The notes: a model not told the origin generated them from the letters alone. A stretch of 6,303 bases of DNA from an uncultured Phascolarctobacterium sp. (GCA_946002345.1 CAMFZA010000104.1:1-6303); one strand, 5' to 3'; counted from the stretch's first letter, positions 1 through 5,493 are shown. Translations and numbers: made by a program.

Positions 1-662
1 GTAGGAGCCTTAAGTGTCCCACTAATTACTTCGCCTTTTTCATTAAAATCAATAGCCTTGCCACTCTTAAACTGGATAAAACCAGCCAGCTTGTTGCTAT
101 AAGAATATGCTTGCCAGCCAACTGGACGCAAATAGGTGTCACTGTTTAATGTGCCATGCATCAAATGACCATCCTCAGCAAAGGATAATATTGTACCAGC
201 TTTGAAATCCACAAAGCCATAGCCATCTTTGTTTATGGATAGTGTAACTTTTTCGTCAATAACACCTCTAAGTACTGTGCCGTTCTCTGCAAACTTCACT
301 AATCTGTCACCATCATAACGAATATGACCGTAAGTGGGGAAAGGAGCGCCATAGTGCCTCCCCCAAGGGTGGAAAAAACGCGGAAAAAACATGTCAGTAG
401 TTTCCACATAGCAGTAATCATTAATAAGGCTGCGCCAACCAGTAGGGCGAAGGTAGGTGGCCTTGTTGAGCACGGCACTGACCACTTCGCCACGTTCATT
501 GAGCTCGGCAGTAGTATCTTTTTTGAATTTTAAGTCTTCGTCGGCAACACTCCATCCCTGTGGAACAAGCATAGTAGCTTTGTCTAGCGTGATAGTAGCA
601 GCTGATGCTTCGTTTACTGATAAACAGGCTATAAGAGCCAAAAGAATACTTGTTTTTTTCAT
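1..662 (-). CDS. Secreted repeat protein, 3' end beyond the window (partial)
   Basis: The frame is open from ATG at 662 to the window edge, giving 220 residues with no stop. A GAGGT ribosome binding site lies 8 bases upstream (671-675). Residues 1-21 form a signal peptide: KK, a hydrophobic core, then Ala-Ser-Ala before a predicted cut, so the protein is exported, probably to the periplasm or surface. The mature part is about four degenerate units of 37-70 residues (about 23-67, 68-137, 138-174 and 176-220). Each opens with a T-x-L-x-P-x-GW-like segment (ATYLRPTGW, TYLRPVGW; degenerate in unit 3) and ends in F-x-E-x-G-x-V-x-x-GTL (FAENGTVLRGV, FAEDGHLMHGTL, FNEKGEVISGTL). The closing half resembles MORN/YwqK-type beta-hairpin repeats. 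This is a resemblance seen by eye, not a family assignment. No catalytic motif is visible. The window edge falls just where a fifth unit would begin. Function unknown; a binding or structural surface is the natural guess. Confidence 0.8.
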   Translation of the reverse strand, partial: MKKTSILLALIACLSVNEASAATITLDKATMLVPQGWSVADEDLKFKKDTTAELNERGEVVSAVLNKATYLRPTGWRSLINDYCYVETTDMFFPRFFHPWGRHYGAPFPTYGHIRYDGDRLVKFAENGTVLRGVIDEKVTLSINKDGYGFVDFKAGTILSFAEDGHLMHGTLNSDTYLRPVGWQAYSYSNKLAGFIQFKSGKAIDFNEKGEVISGTLKAP

Positions 663-722
663 TCTATACTACCTCACTGTGGAAATGATACTTTGAGAGT
701 GGCAGCTCAATAATTCATTTTT

Positions 723-751
723 AGTATAGGGTACGCAGAGCAGAAAGTCAA
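723..751 (-). promoter_or_regulatory. Sigma-A promoter of the secreted repeat protein gene
   Basis: Read on the minus strand, TTGACT (-35, 746-751) and TATACT (-10, 723-728) are separated by exactly 17 bases. Each box differs from consensus at one position. Transcription should begin near 716, giving a leader of about 54 bases before the ATG at 662. The promoter lies between the stop of the Cys-rich gene (792) and this gene, so the repeat protein need not be co-transcribed with its upstream neighbour. Confidence 0.75.
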
Positions 752-791
752 AGAATAATATGTGAAGCTTTTGTAGAAAATAGGATGATTA

Positions 792-1148
792 TTACAGTAT
801 TTCCGCTTTTCTATCCAAAATAGCCTTGCAGGGTGCGCAAGCAGGGCAATCACAGTACTTGGCACCACTGGCTTTAAGCTCTTGAGCGTGAGCCTTTAAC
901 CTTTGCACTCCCTCTGCTCCAAAGATTTGCAGAGCCAGCTCGGTTTGACCAAAGGAGATGAGACCATCGATGGGCATAATGTCTGCTTCTAGTTCAGCGA
1001 TGTATTTGGCGGTTTCTTCTGCTTCCTTGTCGGTGCCAACAGCGGCGAGCCAAGCAGTGGCAGCGGCCTTTACCTCTTGGCAGGCACTGGGTGCGGCCAG
1101 CAAATCCTGAGTTTTAGCGGTGACAAAATCCAATAATGCTTTTTCCAT
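792..1148 (-). CDS. Small Cys-rich cytosolic protein (family often labelled 'Hsp90-like')
   Basis: The protein has 118 residues. ATG at 1148 is chosen because GAGGAGG lies 9 bases upstream (1158-1164); the upstream TTG at 1166 would overlap that site. There is no signal peptide or membrane segment. The body is alpha-helical and Ala/Glu-rich, with the segment YIAELEADIMPIDGLISF (residues 49-66). The C-terminus holds a tight cluster C99-D-C101-P-A-C104-A-P-C107, plus a lone C23; four cysteines in C-x-C-x2-C-x2-C could bind a metal or act as a thiol sensor. From memory, close relatives occur in anaerobic Firmicutes and are often named 'molecular chaperone Hsp90'. Nothing here resembles the Hsp90 ATPase fold and the length is far too short, so that name should not be read as a function. 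It is divergent from a HxlR regulator, which suggests redox or electrophile-responsive control (inference). Confidence 0.8.
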   Translation of the reverse strand: MEKALLDFVTAKTQDLLAAPSACQEVKAAATAWLAAVGTDKEAEETAKYIAELEADIMPIDGLISFGQTELALQIFGAEGVQRLKAHAQELKASGAKYCDCPACAPCKAILDRKAEIL

Positions 1149-1211
1149 AATTAAAATCCTCCTCAAAATACTGTTGCTTTGTTTTACTTGCTTTACTAAG
1201 CTGATGCATCT

Positions 1212-1240
1212 ATAATATAACCATAGGGCTGTTTTGTAAA
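1212..1240 (-). promoter_or_regulatory. Promoter of the Cys-rich gene
   Basis: On the minus strand, TTTACA (1235-1240) and TATTAT (1212-1217) are 17 bases apart, each one mismatch from consensus. The start would be near 1205, leaving about 57 bases of leader. The -35 box overlaps a perfect inverted repeat, TAAAGT (1237-1242) / ACTTTA (1247-1252), and lies 20 bases from the larger dyad at 1260-1281, so regulator binding could affect it. Confidence 0.65.
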
Positions 1241-1261
1241 GTAAGCACTTTAAAGTATTAT
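1234..1261 (+). promoter_or_regulatory. Candidate promoter of the HxlR regulator gene
   Basis: TTGTAA (1234-1239) and TATTAT (1256-1261) are 16 bases apart. The -35 box is weak and lies on top of the -35 box of the divergent promoter, so the two promoters face away from almost the same spot. The -10 box abuts the inverted repeat at 1260-1281, which would cover the start site. Confidence 0.4.
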
Positions 1262-1281
1262 AGTTACCTTTTGGAAACTAT
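1260..1281. promoter_or_regulatory. Inverted repeat, probable HxlR operator
   Basis: Arms ATAGTTACC (1260-1268) and GGAAACTAT (1273-1281) flank TTTT. Eight of nine positions are complementary. It sits in the 198-base gap between the divergent genes, at the -10 and start region of the regulator's candidate promoter. HxlR proteins are dimeric winged-helix regulators that commonly bind such dyads next to their own gene, so autoregulation is likely (inference). A shorter dyad, AGTA-ACGA-TACT, occurs at 1311-1322 closer to the regulator's RBS. Confidence 0.55.
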
Positions 1282-1346
1282 TGATATAGCACTCAAGGCG
1301 TTAGACCTGCAGTAACGATACTAAGTTCTAAGGAGAGGATGATTGT

Positions 1347-1676
1347 ATGTCTAAAATTTTACCGGCCTGCCCGGTGGAGGTAACGCTGATGCTCATTAGT
1401 GACCGCTGGAAGGTTTTGGTTTTGAGGGATTTGCTAAGCGGAACTAAGCGCTTTGGTGAACTCAAAAAATCCATTGGCAGCATTTCGCAAAAGGTTTTAA
1501 CTAGCAATTTGCGCTCCATGGAGGAGGATGGACTCTTAACACGCAAGGTATATGCAGAGGTGCCACCGAGAGTGGAGTATACACTTACAGAGCTGGGCGA
1601 GAGCCTGCGGCCTATTCTATTGGCAATGCAGCAATGGGGCTTGGAATATCAAAAGCAGCATAAACCGAATGCTTAG
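1347..1676 (+). CDS. HxlR-family winged-helix transcriptional regulator
   Basis: The protein has 109 residues, the normal length for the family. ATG at 1347 follows AGGAGAGG (1331-1338) by 8 bases. Family hallmarks are all present: the N-terminal CPVE with Cys8, DRWKVLVLRDLL (19-30), the recognition-helix region SQKVLTSNLRSMEEDGLL (47-64) and the wing VPPRVEYTLTELG (72-84). In characterised relatives such as YodB and HypR the conserved N-terminal cysteine senses electrophiles, disulfide stress or formaldehyde-type signals. Cys8 is the only cysteine in this protein, so sensing here would need intersubunit or small-thiol chemistry (inference). It is divergent from the Cys-rich gene and followed 75 bases later by an oxidoreductase gene on the same strand with no terminator between, which suggests a two-gene transcript and a regulon covering all three. 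Confidence 0.93.
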   Translation: MSKILPACPVEVTLMLISDRWKVLVLRDLLSGTKRFGELKKSIGSISQKVLTSNLRSMEEDGLLTRKVYAEVPPRVEYTLTELGESLRPILLAMQQWGLEYQKQHKPNA

Positions 1677-1751
1677 GTTTGCCAAAGAAATAAGATAAGT
1701 TGCAGTCATCTTTGTAATAATAGAAAAAAGCAAGCATGGGAGGAAAAGCAT

Positions 1752-2663
1752 ATGCAAATAAAAACTGTCGCCATTGTTGGCATGGGGGCTTTGGGAATGC
1801 TTTACGGAGAGCAGCTTAACAGAGTGTTGCCTCCTGAAGCAGTGCGCTTTGTGATGGATGAGGAGCGCTTTTTACGCCATCAAAATGATAAGTATGAGGT
1901 TAACGGTGTGGAGCAAAGTTTCACCCTGCAAAGCGCAACCACTGCCAAGCCTGTGGATTTGGTGATCGTGGCTACCAAGTTCAGCGGTTTGCAGGAGGCT
2001 TTGACCGAAATGCAGGGCTTGGTGGGCCCAAAAACCATCATTTTCTCCGTACTCAACGGCATTAGTAGCGAGAATTTTATTAAGGAACTCTACGGGGACG
2101 ATAATTTACTCTATTGTGTGGCCTTGGGCATGGACGCCGTGCGGGAAGGCACCAGTCTTATCTACCAGCATAAGGGCGTTTTAAAGCTGGGTATTTTAGA
2201 GAAAAAGCAACGACCAGCCTTGGCCGCGGTTATGGCTCTCTTGGAAAAGGCGGGCATTCAGTATATCATTGAAGAGGATATTCAGCATGCATTGTGGGCC
2301 AAGCTGCTCTTAAACGTGGGCATCAACCAGACCTGCATGGTTTATGCAACTAATTATGGTGGCGCCTTTACAAACGAGCAGGCTCGAGAGGATATGTTTG
2401 CCGCCATGCACGAGGTTATCGCTGTGGCTCAAAAGGAAGGGGTTAAGCTGACAGAAGCTGATTTTGAGGGTTGTGTAAAGGTGCTCAAGGGGCTGGCTCC
2501 TGAAGGCTTGCCTTCCATGCGTCAGGATGCACTGGCTAAACGGCCGTCCGAGGTGGAGCTTTTTGCTGGCACTATAGTGGGCTTAGGCGCCAAGCATGCT
2601 GTGCCAACACCTGTCAACCAACGCTATTACGATATTATTAAGGACATGGAAGCGCAGTATTGA
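1752..2663 (+). CDS. Ketopantoate reductase-family NAD(P)H oxidoreductase (PanE/ApbA-like)
   Basis: The protein has 303 residues, the usual PanE length. ATG at 1752 has GGGAGG 8 bases upstream (1738-1743). An N-terminal Rossmann fold begins at once with IVGMGALGMLYG; G10-x-G12-x-x-G15 is the dinucleotide loop, and VIVATK (71-76) and LNG (101-103) follow as in the family. The C-terminal helical domain carries LWAKLLLNVGINQTC (181-195) with K184, N188 and N192, the region of the catalytic lysine and substrate-binding asparagines. SMRQD (255-259) and PTPVN (285-289) are further family motifs. Canonical PanE reduces 2-dehydropantoate to pantoate with NADPH in coenzyme A synthesis. Many bacteria carry paralogues of unknown substrate, and no panB, panC or panD is near, so the substrate is uncertain. 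Position behind a HxlR regulator favours a stress-linked or specialised reductase (inference). Confidence 0.85.
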   Translation: MQIKTVAIVGMGALGMLYGEQLNRVLPPEAVRFVMDEERFLRHQNDKYEVNGVEQSFTLQSATTAKPVDLVIVATKFSGLQEALTEMQGLVGPKTIIFSVLNGISSENFIKELYGDDNLLYCVALGMDAVREGTSLIYQHKGVLKLGILEKKQRPALAAVMALLEKAGIQYIIEEDIQHALWAKLLLNVGINQTCMVYATNYGGAFTNEQAREDMFAAMHEVIAVAQKEGVKLTEADFEGCVKVLKGLAPEGLPSMRQDALAKRPSEVELFAGTIVGLGAKHAVPTPVNQRYYDIIKDMEAQY

Positions 2664-2713
2664 AAATAAAGCTGTGGCAACATCAACCCATTAAACCTAT
2701 AGAAATGATACAG

Positions 2714-2752
2714 GTAACGAAATGTTACTCGAAACAAACGTTTAGATATACT
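2714..2752 (+). promoter_or_regulatory. Promoter region of the deformylase-like gene with overlapping dyad
   Basis: TATACT (2747-2752) is a good -10 box, but no recognisable -35 sequence lies 16-18 bases upstream. Instead the perfect dyad GTAAC-GAAAT-GTTAC (2714-2728) occupies that spot. A good -10 with a poor -35 covered by a dyad is the usual look of an activator-dependent or repressor-controlled promoter. The start would be near 2759, almost at the RBS, so the leader is very short; alternatively this gene is read from the upstream reductase transcript. Confidence 0.4.
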
Positions 2753-2768
2753 GTATTGGAGGAACATA

Positions 2769-3179
2769 ATGATTTGTGAAATCGTACGAGATGAAGGCTT
2801 TTTGGCCCAAAGGAGTGCGGAGGCCAGCTTTTTAGATATACCCATTGCACAAAATCTTTTGGATACCTTGGCGGCTTACTCCGATAGATGCGTGGGCCTT
2901 GCGGCCAACATGATTGGTGTACAAAAGCGCATTATTGCAGTAAATATGGGTCCCATTAATGTGGCTATGTTAAATCCTGTAATTGTGAAAAAATCCGGTA
3001 AGTACATGACGGAGGAGGGTTGCCTTTCGCTGAATGGCGTGCGTCCGACGGCGCGCTATAAAAAGATTACTGTGGAGTTTCAGGACATGCAGTTCAAAAA
3101 GCAGCGGCAGAGCTTTGAGGGTTGGACGGCACAGATTATCCAGCATGAAATTGACCACTGCGATGGTATTGTGATTTGA
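2769..3179 (+). CDS. Short peptide deformylase-like metalloprotein
   Basis: The protein has 136 residues, shorter than typical deformylases (about 150-190). ATG at 2769 follows GGAGG (2758-2762) by 6 bases. All three deformylase motifs are visible in order: motif 1 at GLAANMIG (43-50), motif 2 at EEGCLSL (82-88) and motif 3 at QHEIDH (125-130). Expected metal ligands are Cys85, His126 and His130, with Glu127 as the catalytic acid/base. The family removes the formyl group from the N-terminal methionine of new proteins. Motif 1 is odd: the normally conserved glutamine that helps stabilise the transition state is Met48. I recall short Firmicute homologues with the same AANMIG, so this is probably a subfamily trait. 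The C-terminus stops at the motif 3 helix. Whether it deformylates nascent chains or a special substrate is open. No methionyl-tRNA formyltransferase gene is adjacent. Confidence 0.88.
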   Translation: MICEIVRDEGFLAQRSAEASFLDIPIAQNLLDTLAAYSDRCVGLAANMIGVQKRIIAVNMGPINVAMLNPVIVKKSGKYMTEEGCLSLNGVRPTARYKKITVEFQDMQFKKQRQSFEGWTAQIIQHEIDHCDGIVI

Positions 3180-3185
3180 ATAAGG

Positions 3186-3230
3186 ATGCCCCGTGAAGCT
3201 GATATTTTTCAGCTTATACGGGGCATTTTG
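3186..3230 (+). terminator. Intrinsic terminator after the deformylase-like gene
   Basis: A long hairpin starts 7 bases after the stop. ATGCCCCGT (3186-3194) pairs with ACGGGGCAT (3218-3226), and AAGCTGA (3196-3202) pairs with TCAGCTT (3209-3215), separated by a small internal loop. It ends in a short T run. This closes the upstream transcription and isolates the porin gene. Confidence 0.85.
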
Positions 3231-3297
3231 TGTTCTTAAGAGATATGATGTGCTGGTGAAGCGTGAGGGTGGTGGCTAGAACCTGCAAGTTTTTTTC

Positions 3298-3363
3298 TTA
3301 GTTAGTTGTTGCTAATTACATTAAACAGTGATATAATGGCAGGTGTAATGCAAAACTAACTAA
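3298..3363. repeat. 10-base inverted repeat bracketing the porin promoter
   Basis: TTAGTTAGTT (3298-3307) and AACTAACTAA (3354-3363) are exact reverse complements. They flank the whole promoter (-35 at 3309, -10 ending 3337). Because the left arm lies upstream of the start site, this cannot be an RNA hairpin of the porin transcript. It is better read as a pair of DNA-binding half sites or full sites. Confidence 0.6.
3309..3337 (+). promoter_or_regulatory. Promoter of the SLH porin gene
   Basis: TTGCTA (-35, 3309-3314) and TATAAT (-10, 3332-3337) are 17 bases apart. A TGA triplet directly before the -10 box gives an extended -10. The start near 3344 leaves a leader of about 84 bases that contains the dyad GTAACGATGTATTAC (3391-3405) and the palindrome CTTTGATCAAAG (3405-3416) touching the RBS. 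The strength of the promoter fits an abundant outer-membrane protein. Confidence 0.8.
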
Positions 3364-3427
3364 ATAATATAGTTAATTAAAGCTTACTTTGTAACGATGT
3401 ATTACTTTGATCAAAGGAGGAATTTTG

Positions 3428-4149
3428 ATGAAAAAATCTTTAGTACTGGCCATGGCTATGGCTCTTGGCGTAACAGCATCTGCCTATGCAGCAAGTCCCT
3501 TCAGTGATGTGCCTGCAGGTCATTGGGCTTACGACAGCGTAGCTAAGCTGGCTGCGGCCGGTGTTATTGACGGCTACGGCGATAGCACCTTCGGGGGCGA
3601 CAAGCTGATGACTCGCTACGAGATGGCTCAAATTACTGCTCGGGCAAGCTGTCCTTGAGCGCGGGCTATGATATCTTCAAAAATAGCCTTGGCGTATCCA
3701 GCGCATCTACCTGCTACACTAAAGAGGATGAGGATAATGCCATTTGGAACATTAATGCAAGCTATGCCTTTGATAAAAATGTAAAGCTGAACGCAACCTA
3801 CCTGAACTCTAATCTGGACCAAGGTGATATTGCAACTACCTTTAACGATGTGGATACAGATGGTTATGTAATTGGGCTTGCTTATAAGGGCGCTAACAAA
3901 AATAAGGTTGGCAGCTGGGGCGCTTGGGCAACCTATTATGACCAAGGTGTTGGCACTGTAGTTGCACATACCATGAAGACCGGTGATTGGGATTTGTTCG
4001 CTACCGAAGGCTACAAGGGTTATGATTTGGGCGCAAACTATACTTTAGCTAAGAACATGGTTTATAATATCGATTATTATGAATTGGAAGGCAAGGAGTC
4101 CGGCTTAAAGAATAAAGTTTTGTGGAGCCGTTTGCAAATCAACTTCTAA
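3428..4149 (+). pseudogene. SLH-domain outer-membrane porin (OmpM/Mep45 type), broken by an internal deletion
   Basis: The 5' part, 3428-3658, encodes 76 residues. ATG at 3428 follows AGGAGG (3415-3420) by 7 bases. It has a signal peptide cut after Ala-Tyr-Ala (residues 19-21) and one SLH domain (about 24-70: FSDVPAGHWAYDSVAKL, then TRYEMAQI). It then shifts to SCP-stop. The 3' part, about 3643-4149 in another frame, encodes a beta-barrel end (LSAGYDIFKNSL, NASYAFDKNVKLNATYL, LGANYTLAKNMVYNIDYY) and finishes LWSRLQINF with the terminal aromatic residue of outer-membrane proteins. In Negativicutes such proteins form pores and tether the outer membrane to peptidoglycan through the SLH domain. 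The two parts total about 240 codons; intact relatives have about 400, so the linker/coiled coil and the first part of the barrel are missing. The join is near 3641-3646 (CGGGCA), where the normal continuations of both parts seem to share a few bases. Promoter, RBS and terminator are intact, which points to recent loss. An assembly collapse between paralogues is the alternative. Confidence 0.8.
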
Positions 4150-4185
4150 ATTTTGGATAATGTGATAGTCCCTTACCTCCATTTT

Positions 4186-4211
4186 GGGCTGCTCGAGGGC
4201 AGCCCTTTTTT
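4186..4211 (+). terminator. Intrinsic terminator of the porin gene
   Basis: GGGCTGC (4186-4192) pairs perfectly with GCAGCCC (4199-4205) around a six-base loop and is followed by six T. It lies 37 bases after the porin stop codon. Confidence 0.9.
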
Positions 4212-4309
4212 ATGGATCTAACTATGGCGGGCTTCGGTCTGTTTTTTGCGAGCAGGCAAGGGTAAGGGGCTAAGTATGGATTTATGAGACAAAAACATGT
4301 GAGCAAATA

Positions 4310-4338
4310 TTGACATGTATACAAAGTAAGGATATAAT
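4310..4338 (+). promoter_or_regulatory. Consensus sigma-A promoter of the substrate-binding protein gene
   Basis: TTGACA (4310-4315) and TATAAT (4333-4338) are both perfect consensus boxes with a 17-base spacer. Such a promoter is strong unless repressed. Possible control sites surround it: ACATGT occurs twice 18 bases apart (4295-4300 and 4313-4318, straddling the -35), and TTAAC-A-GTTAA (4341-4351) covers the expected start near 4345. Confidence 0.88.
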
Positions 4339-4357
4339 GATTAACAGTTAACCGTGC

Positions 4358-4387
4358 TTTGATTAATTACACTCTCACACAATCAAA
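4358..4387 (+). promoter_or_regulatory. Leader inverted repeat upstream of the binding-protein RBS
   Basis: TTTGATT (4358-4364) and AATCAAA (4381-4387) are perfectly complementary with 16 bases between them. They lie within the transcribed leader, ending 8 bases before GGAGG (4396-4400). The stem is AT-rich and would be weak as RNA, so it may equally be a DNA operator. Confidence 0.3.
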
Positions 4388-4407
4388 TAGCGAATGGAGG
4401 AATTTGC

Positions 4408-5493
4408 ATGAAAAAAATTGCTACTCTACTTTTTTGTGTCATTCTTACCTTGGCAATGGCTGGTTGTGGACAGAGTCCTAAGGCTGCCGATGTGCCCAAG
4501 AGTACTCAGCAGGCCATTATTGATAAGGCTAACAAGGCTCCGGAAAAGCAGGAGTTCACTGCTGTTACTGATGTGCAGGAAGGACGCAAAAATGTCTATG
4601 TGGTCTTAAAGGTCTTAAAGGGTGATTATTGGAGCCAGGTTGTAAGTGGCTTGAAGGATGCAGGCAAAGCAGCTAACTGTAATGTATATGTAGGCGGCCC
4701 CTATAAAGAAACCAATTGGCAGGCACAAGTGGAGATGCTCAAGTCTTTAGTCGGGAAGCAGGTGGATGCCGTAATTTTGGCTACCTCTGACAGCGTACAG
4801 TTGATTCCTACGGTGGAGGAGCTGCGTAAGGCCAAGCTGCCGGTGGTTTTGGTGGACACAGGCCTTAATACTAAGCAGTATAATGCTGCTTATATGACTA
4901 ATAATTTCGACGCAGGCTCCAAGGCTGCGGAGGAAATGCTGCAGCTTTTACGTTCTACTGGTCTTAAGGAGACCCAAAATGCCACCGTTGTCATGAAGGT
5001 GAGCAGCCTGAAGAGCCAAAACATGGTGGAGCGTATTGAGGGCGCTAATGCTTATTGGCAGGCCAAGGCTCCGAAAGCTTGGAAGCTGGAAAGCAAGGCA
5101 TTGGTAGATTATGGCGACAAGGCACTGTCCTTGGAGCTGAGCCAAAAGGCTATGCAGGACATCAAGGATTTGAAGGGCTTTATTAGCTGCAATAATAGCT
5201 CTACTGTAAATGCTGCTGAGGCCATTGTGGCTAGCAAGCGCAAGGACTTGGCCTTGGTGGGCTTTGACTATGCCAAGGAAACTGCGGCGTTGATTGCTAA
5301 TCCTGATTTTAAGGCTGTGTCCATTGTGCAAAATCAGTATGACATGGGCTATGACGGTGTAAATATGGCTGCTGAGCTGGCTAAGGGTAATGGAGCTAAG
5401 GCTGAGCAGGTGAATGTGGATACCGGCATCGGCGTGGTGACGATTGAAAATTATAAGGCTTATGAGGCCAAGCTGGCAGATAGGGCGAAGTAA
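4408..5493 (+). CDS. Periplasmic sugar-type ABC substrate-binding lipoprotein
   Basis: The protein has 361 residues. ATG at 4408 follows GGAGG (4396-4400) by 7 bases. Residues 1-19 are a lipoprotein signal (MKK, hydrophobic core, AMAG) and Cys20 is the lipidation site, so the protein is membrane-anchored. After a linker, the two-lobed periplasmic-binding fold of the RbsB/LacI-like class (Peripla_BP_4 type) runs from about 61. Lobe 1 includes YVVLKVLKGDYWSQVVSGLKD, VDAVILATSD (119-128) and LPVVLVDTGL (144-153). The closing part has LALVGFDYAKETAALI (281-296) and SIVQNQYDMGYDGVNMAAEL (305-324), with the Q-N-x-Y-x-M-G-Y signature of this class. Such proteins deliver pentoses, hexoses, polyols or autoinducer-2-type ligands to CUT2 ABC importers. 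No permease or ATPase gene follows, so it is an orphan here and the ligand cannot be named. It could serve a distant transporter or a sensor. A 9-base tandem repeat (4602-4619) encodes VLK twice. Confidence 0.88.
   Translation: MKKIATLLFCVILTLAMAGCGQSPKAADVPKSTQQAIIDKANKAPEKQEFTAVTDVQEGRKNVYVVLKVLKGDYWSQVVSGLKDAGKAANCNVYVGGPYKETNWQAQVEMLKSLVGKQVDAVILATSDSVQLIPTVEELRKAKLPVVLVDTGLNTKQYNAAYMTNNFDAGSKAAEEMLQLLRSTGLKETQNATVVMKVSSLKSQNMVERIEGANAYWQAKAPKAWKLESKALVDYGDKALSLELSQKAMQDIKDLKGFISCNNSSTVNAAEAIVASKRKDLALVGFDYAKETAALIANPDFKAVSIVQNQYDMGYDGVNMAAELAKGNGAKAEQVNVDTGIGVVTIENYKAYEAKLADRAK

Noticed and set aside
324..696. Plus-strand open frames opposite the secreted repeat protein
   Set aside because: They overlap a minus-strand gene with promoter, RBS, signal peptide and repeats, and have no recognisable features themselves.
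1149..1166. Upstream TTG start for the Cys-rich protein
   Set aside because: The extra codons consist of the RBS itself; ATG at 1148 is properly spaced.
1677..1751. Separate promoter or terminator between the regulator and reductase genes
   Set aside because: No paired -35/-10 boxes and no hairpin with a T run were found; only a weak AAGAT/ATCTT repeat is visible.
3407..3427. Upstream TTG start for the porin gene
   Set aside because: It would place the RBS inside the coding region and add seven residues before a normal signal peptide; ATG at 3428 is correctly spaced from AGGAGG.
3636..3660. Programmed ribosomal frameshift joining the two porin halves
   Set aside because: No slippery heptamer or downstream stem is apparent, and a shift would still leave the protein lacking its linker and first barrel strands.
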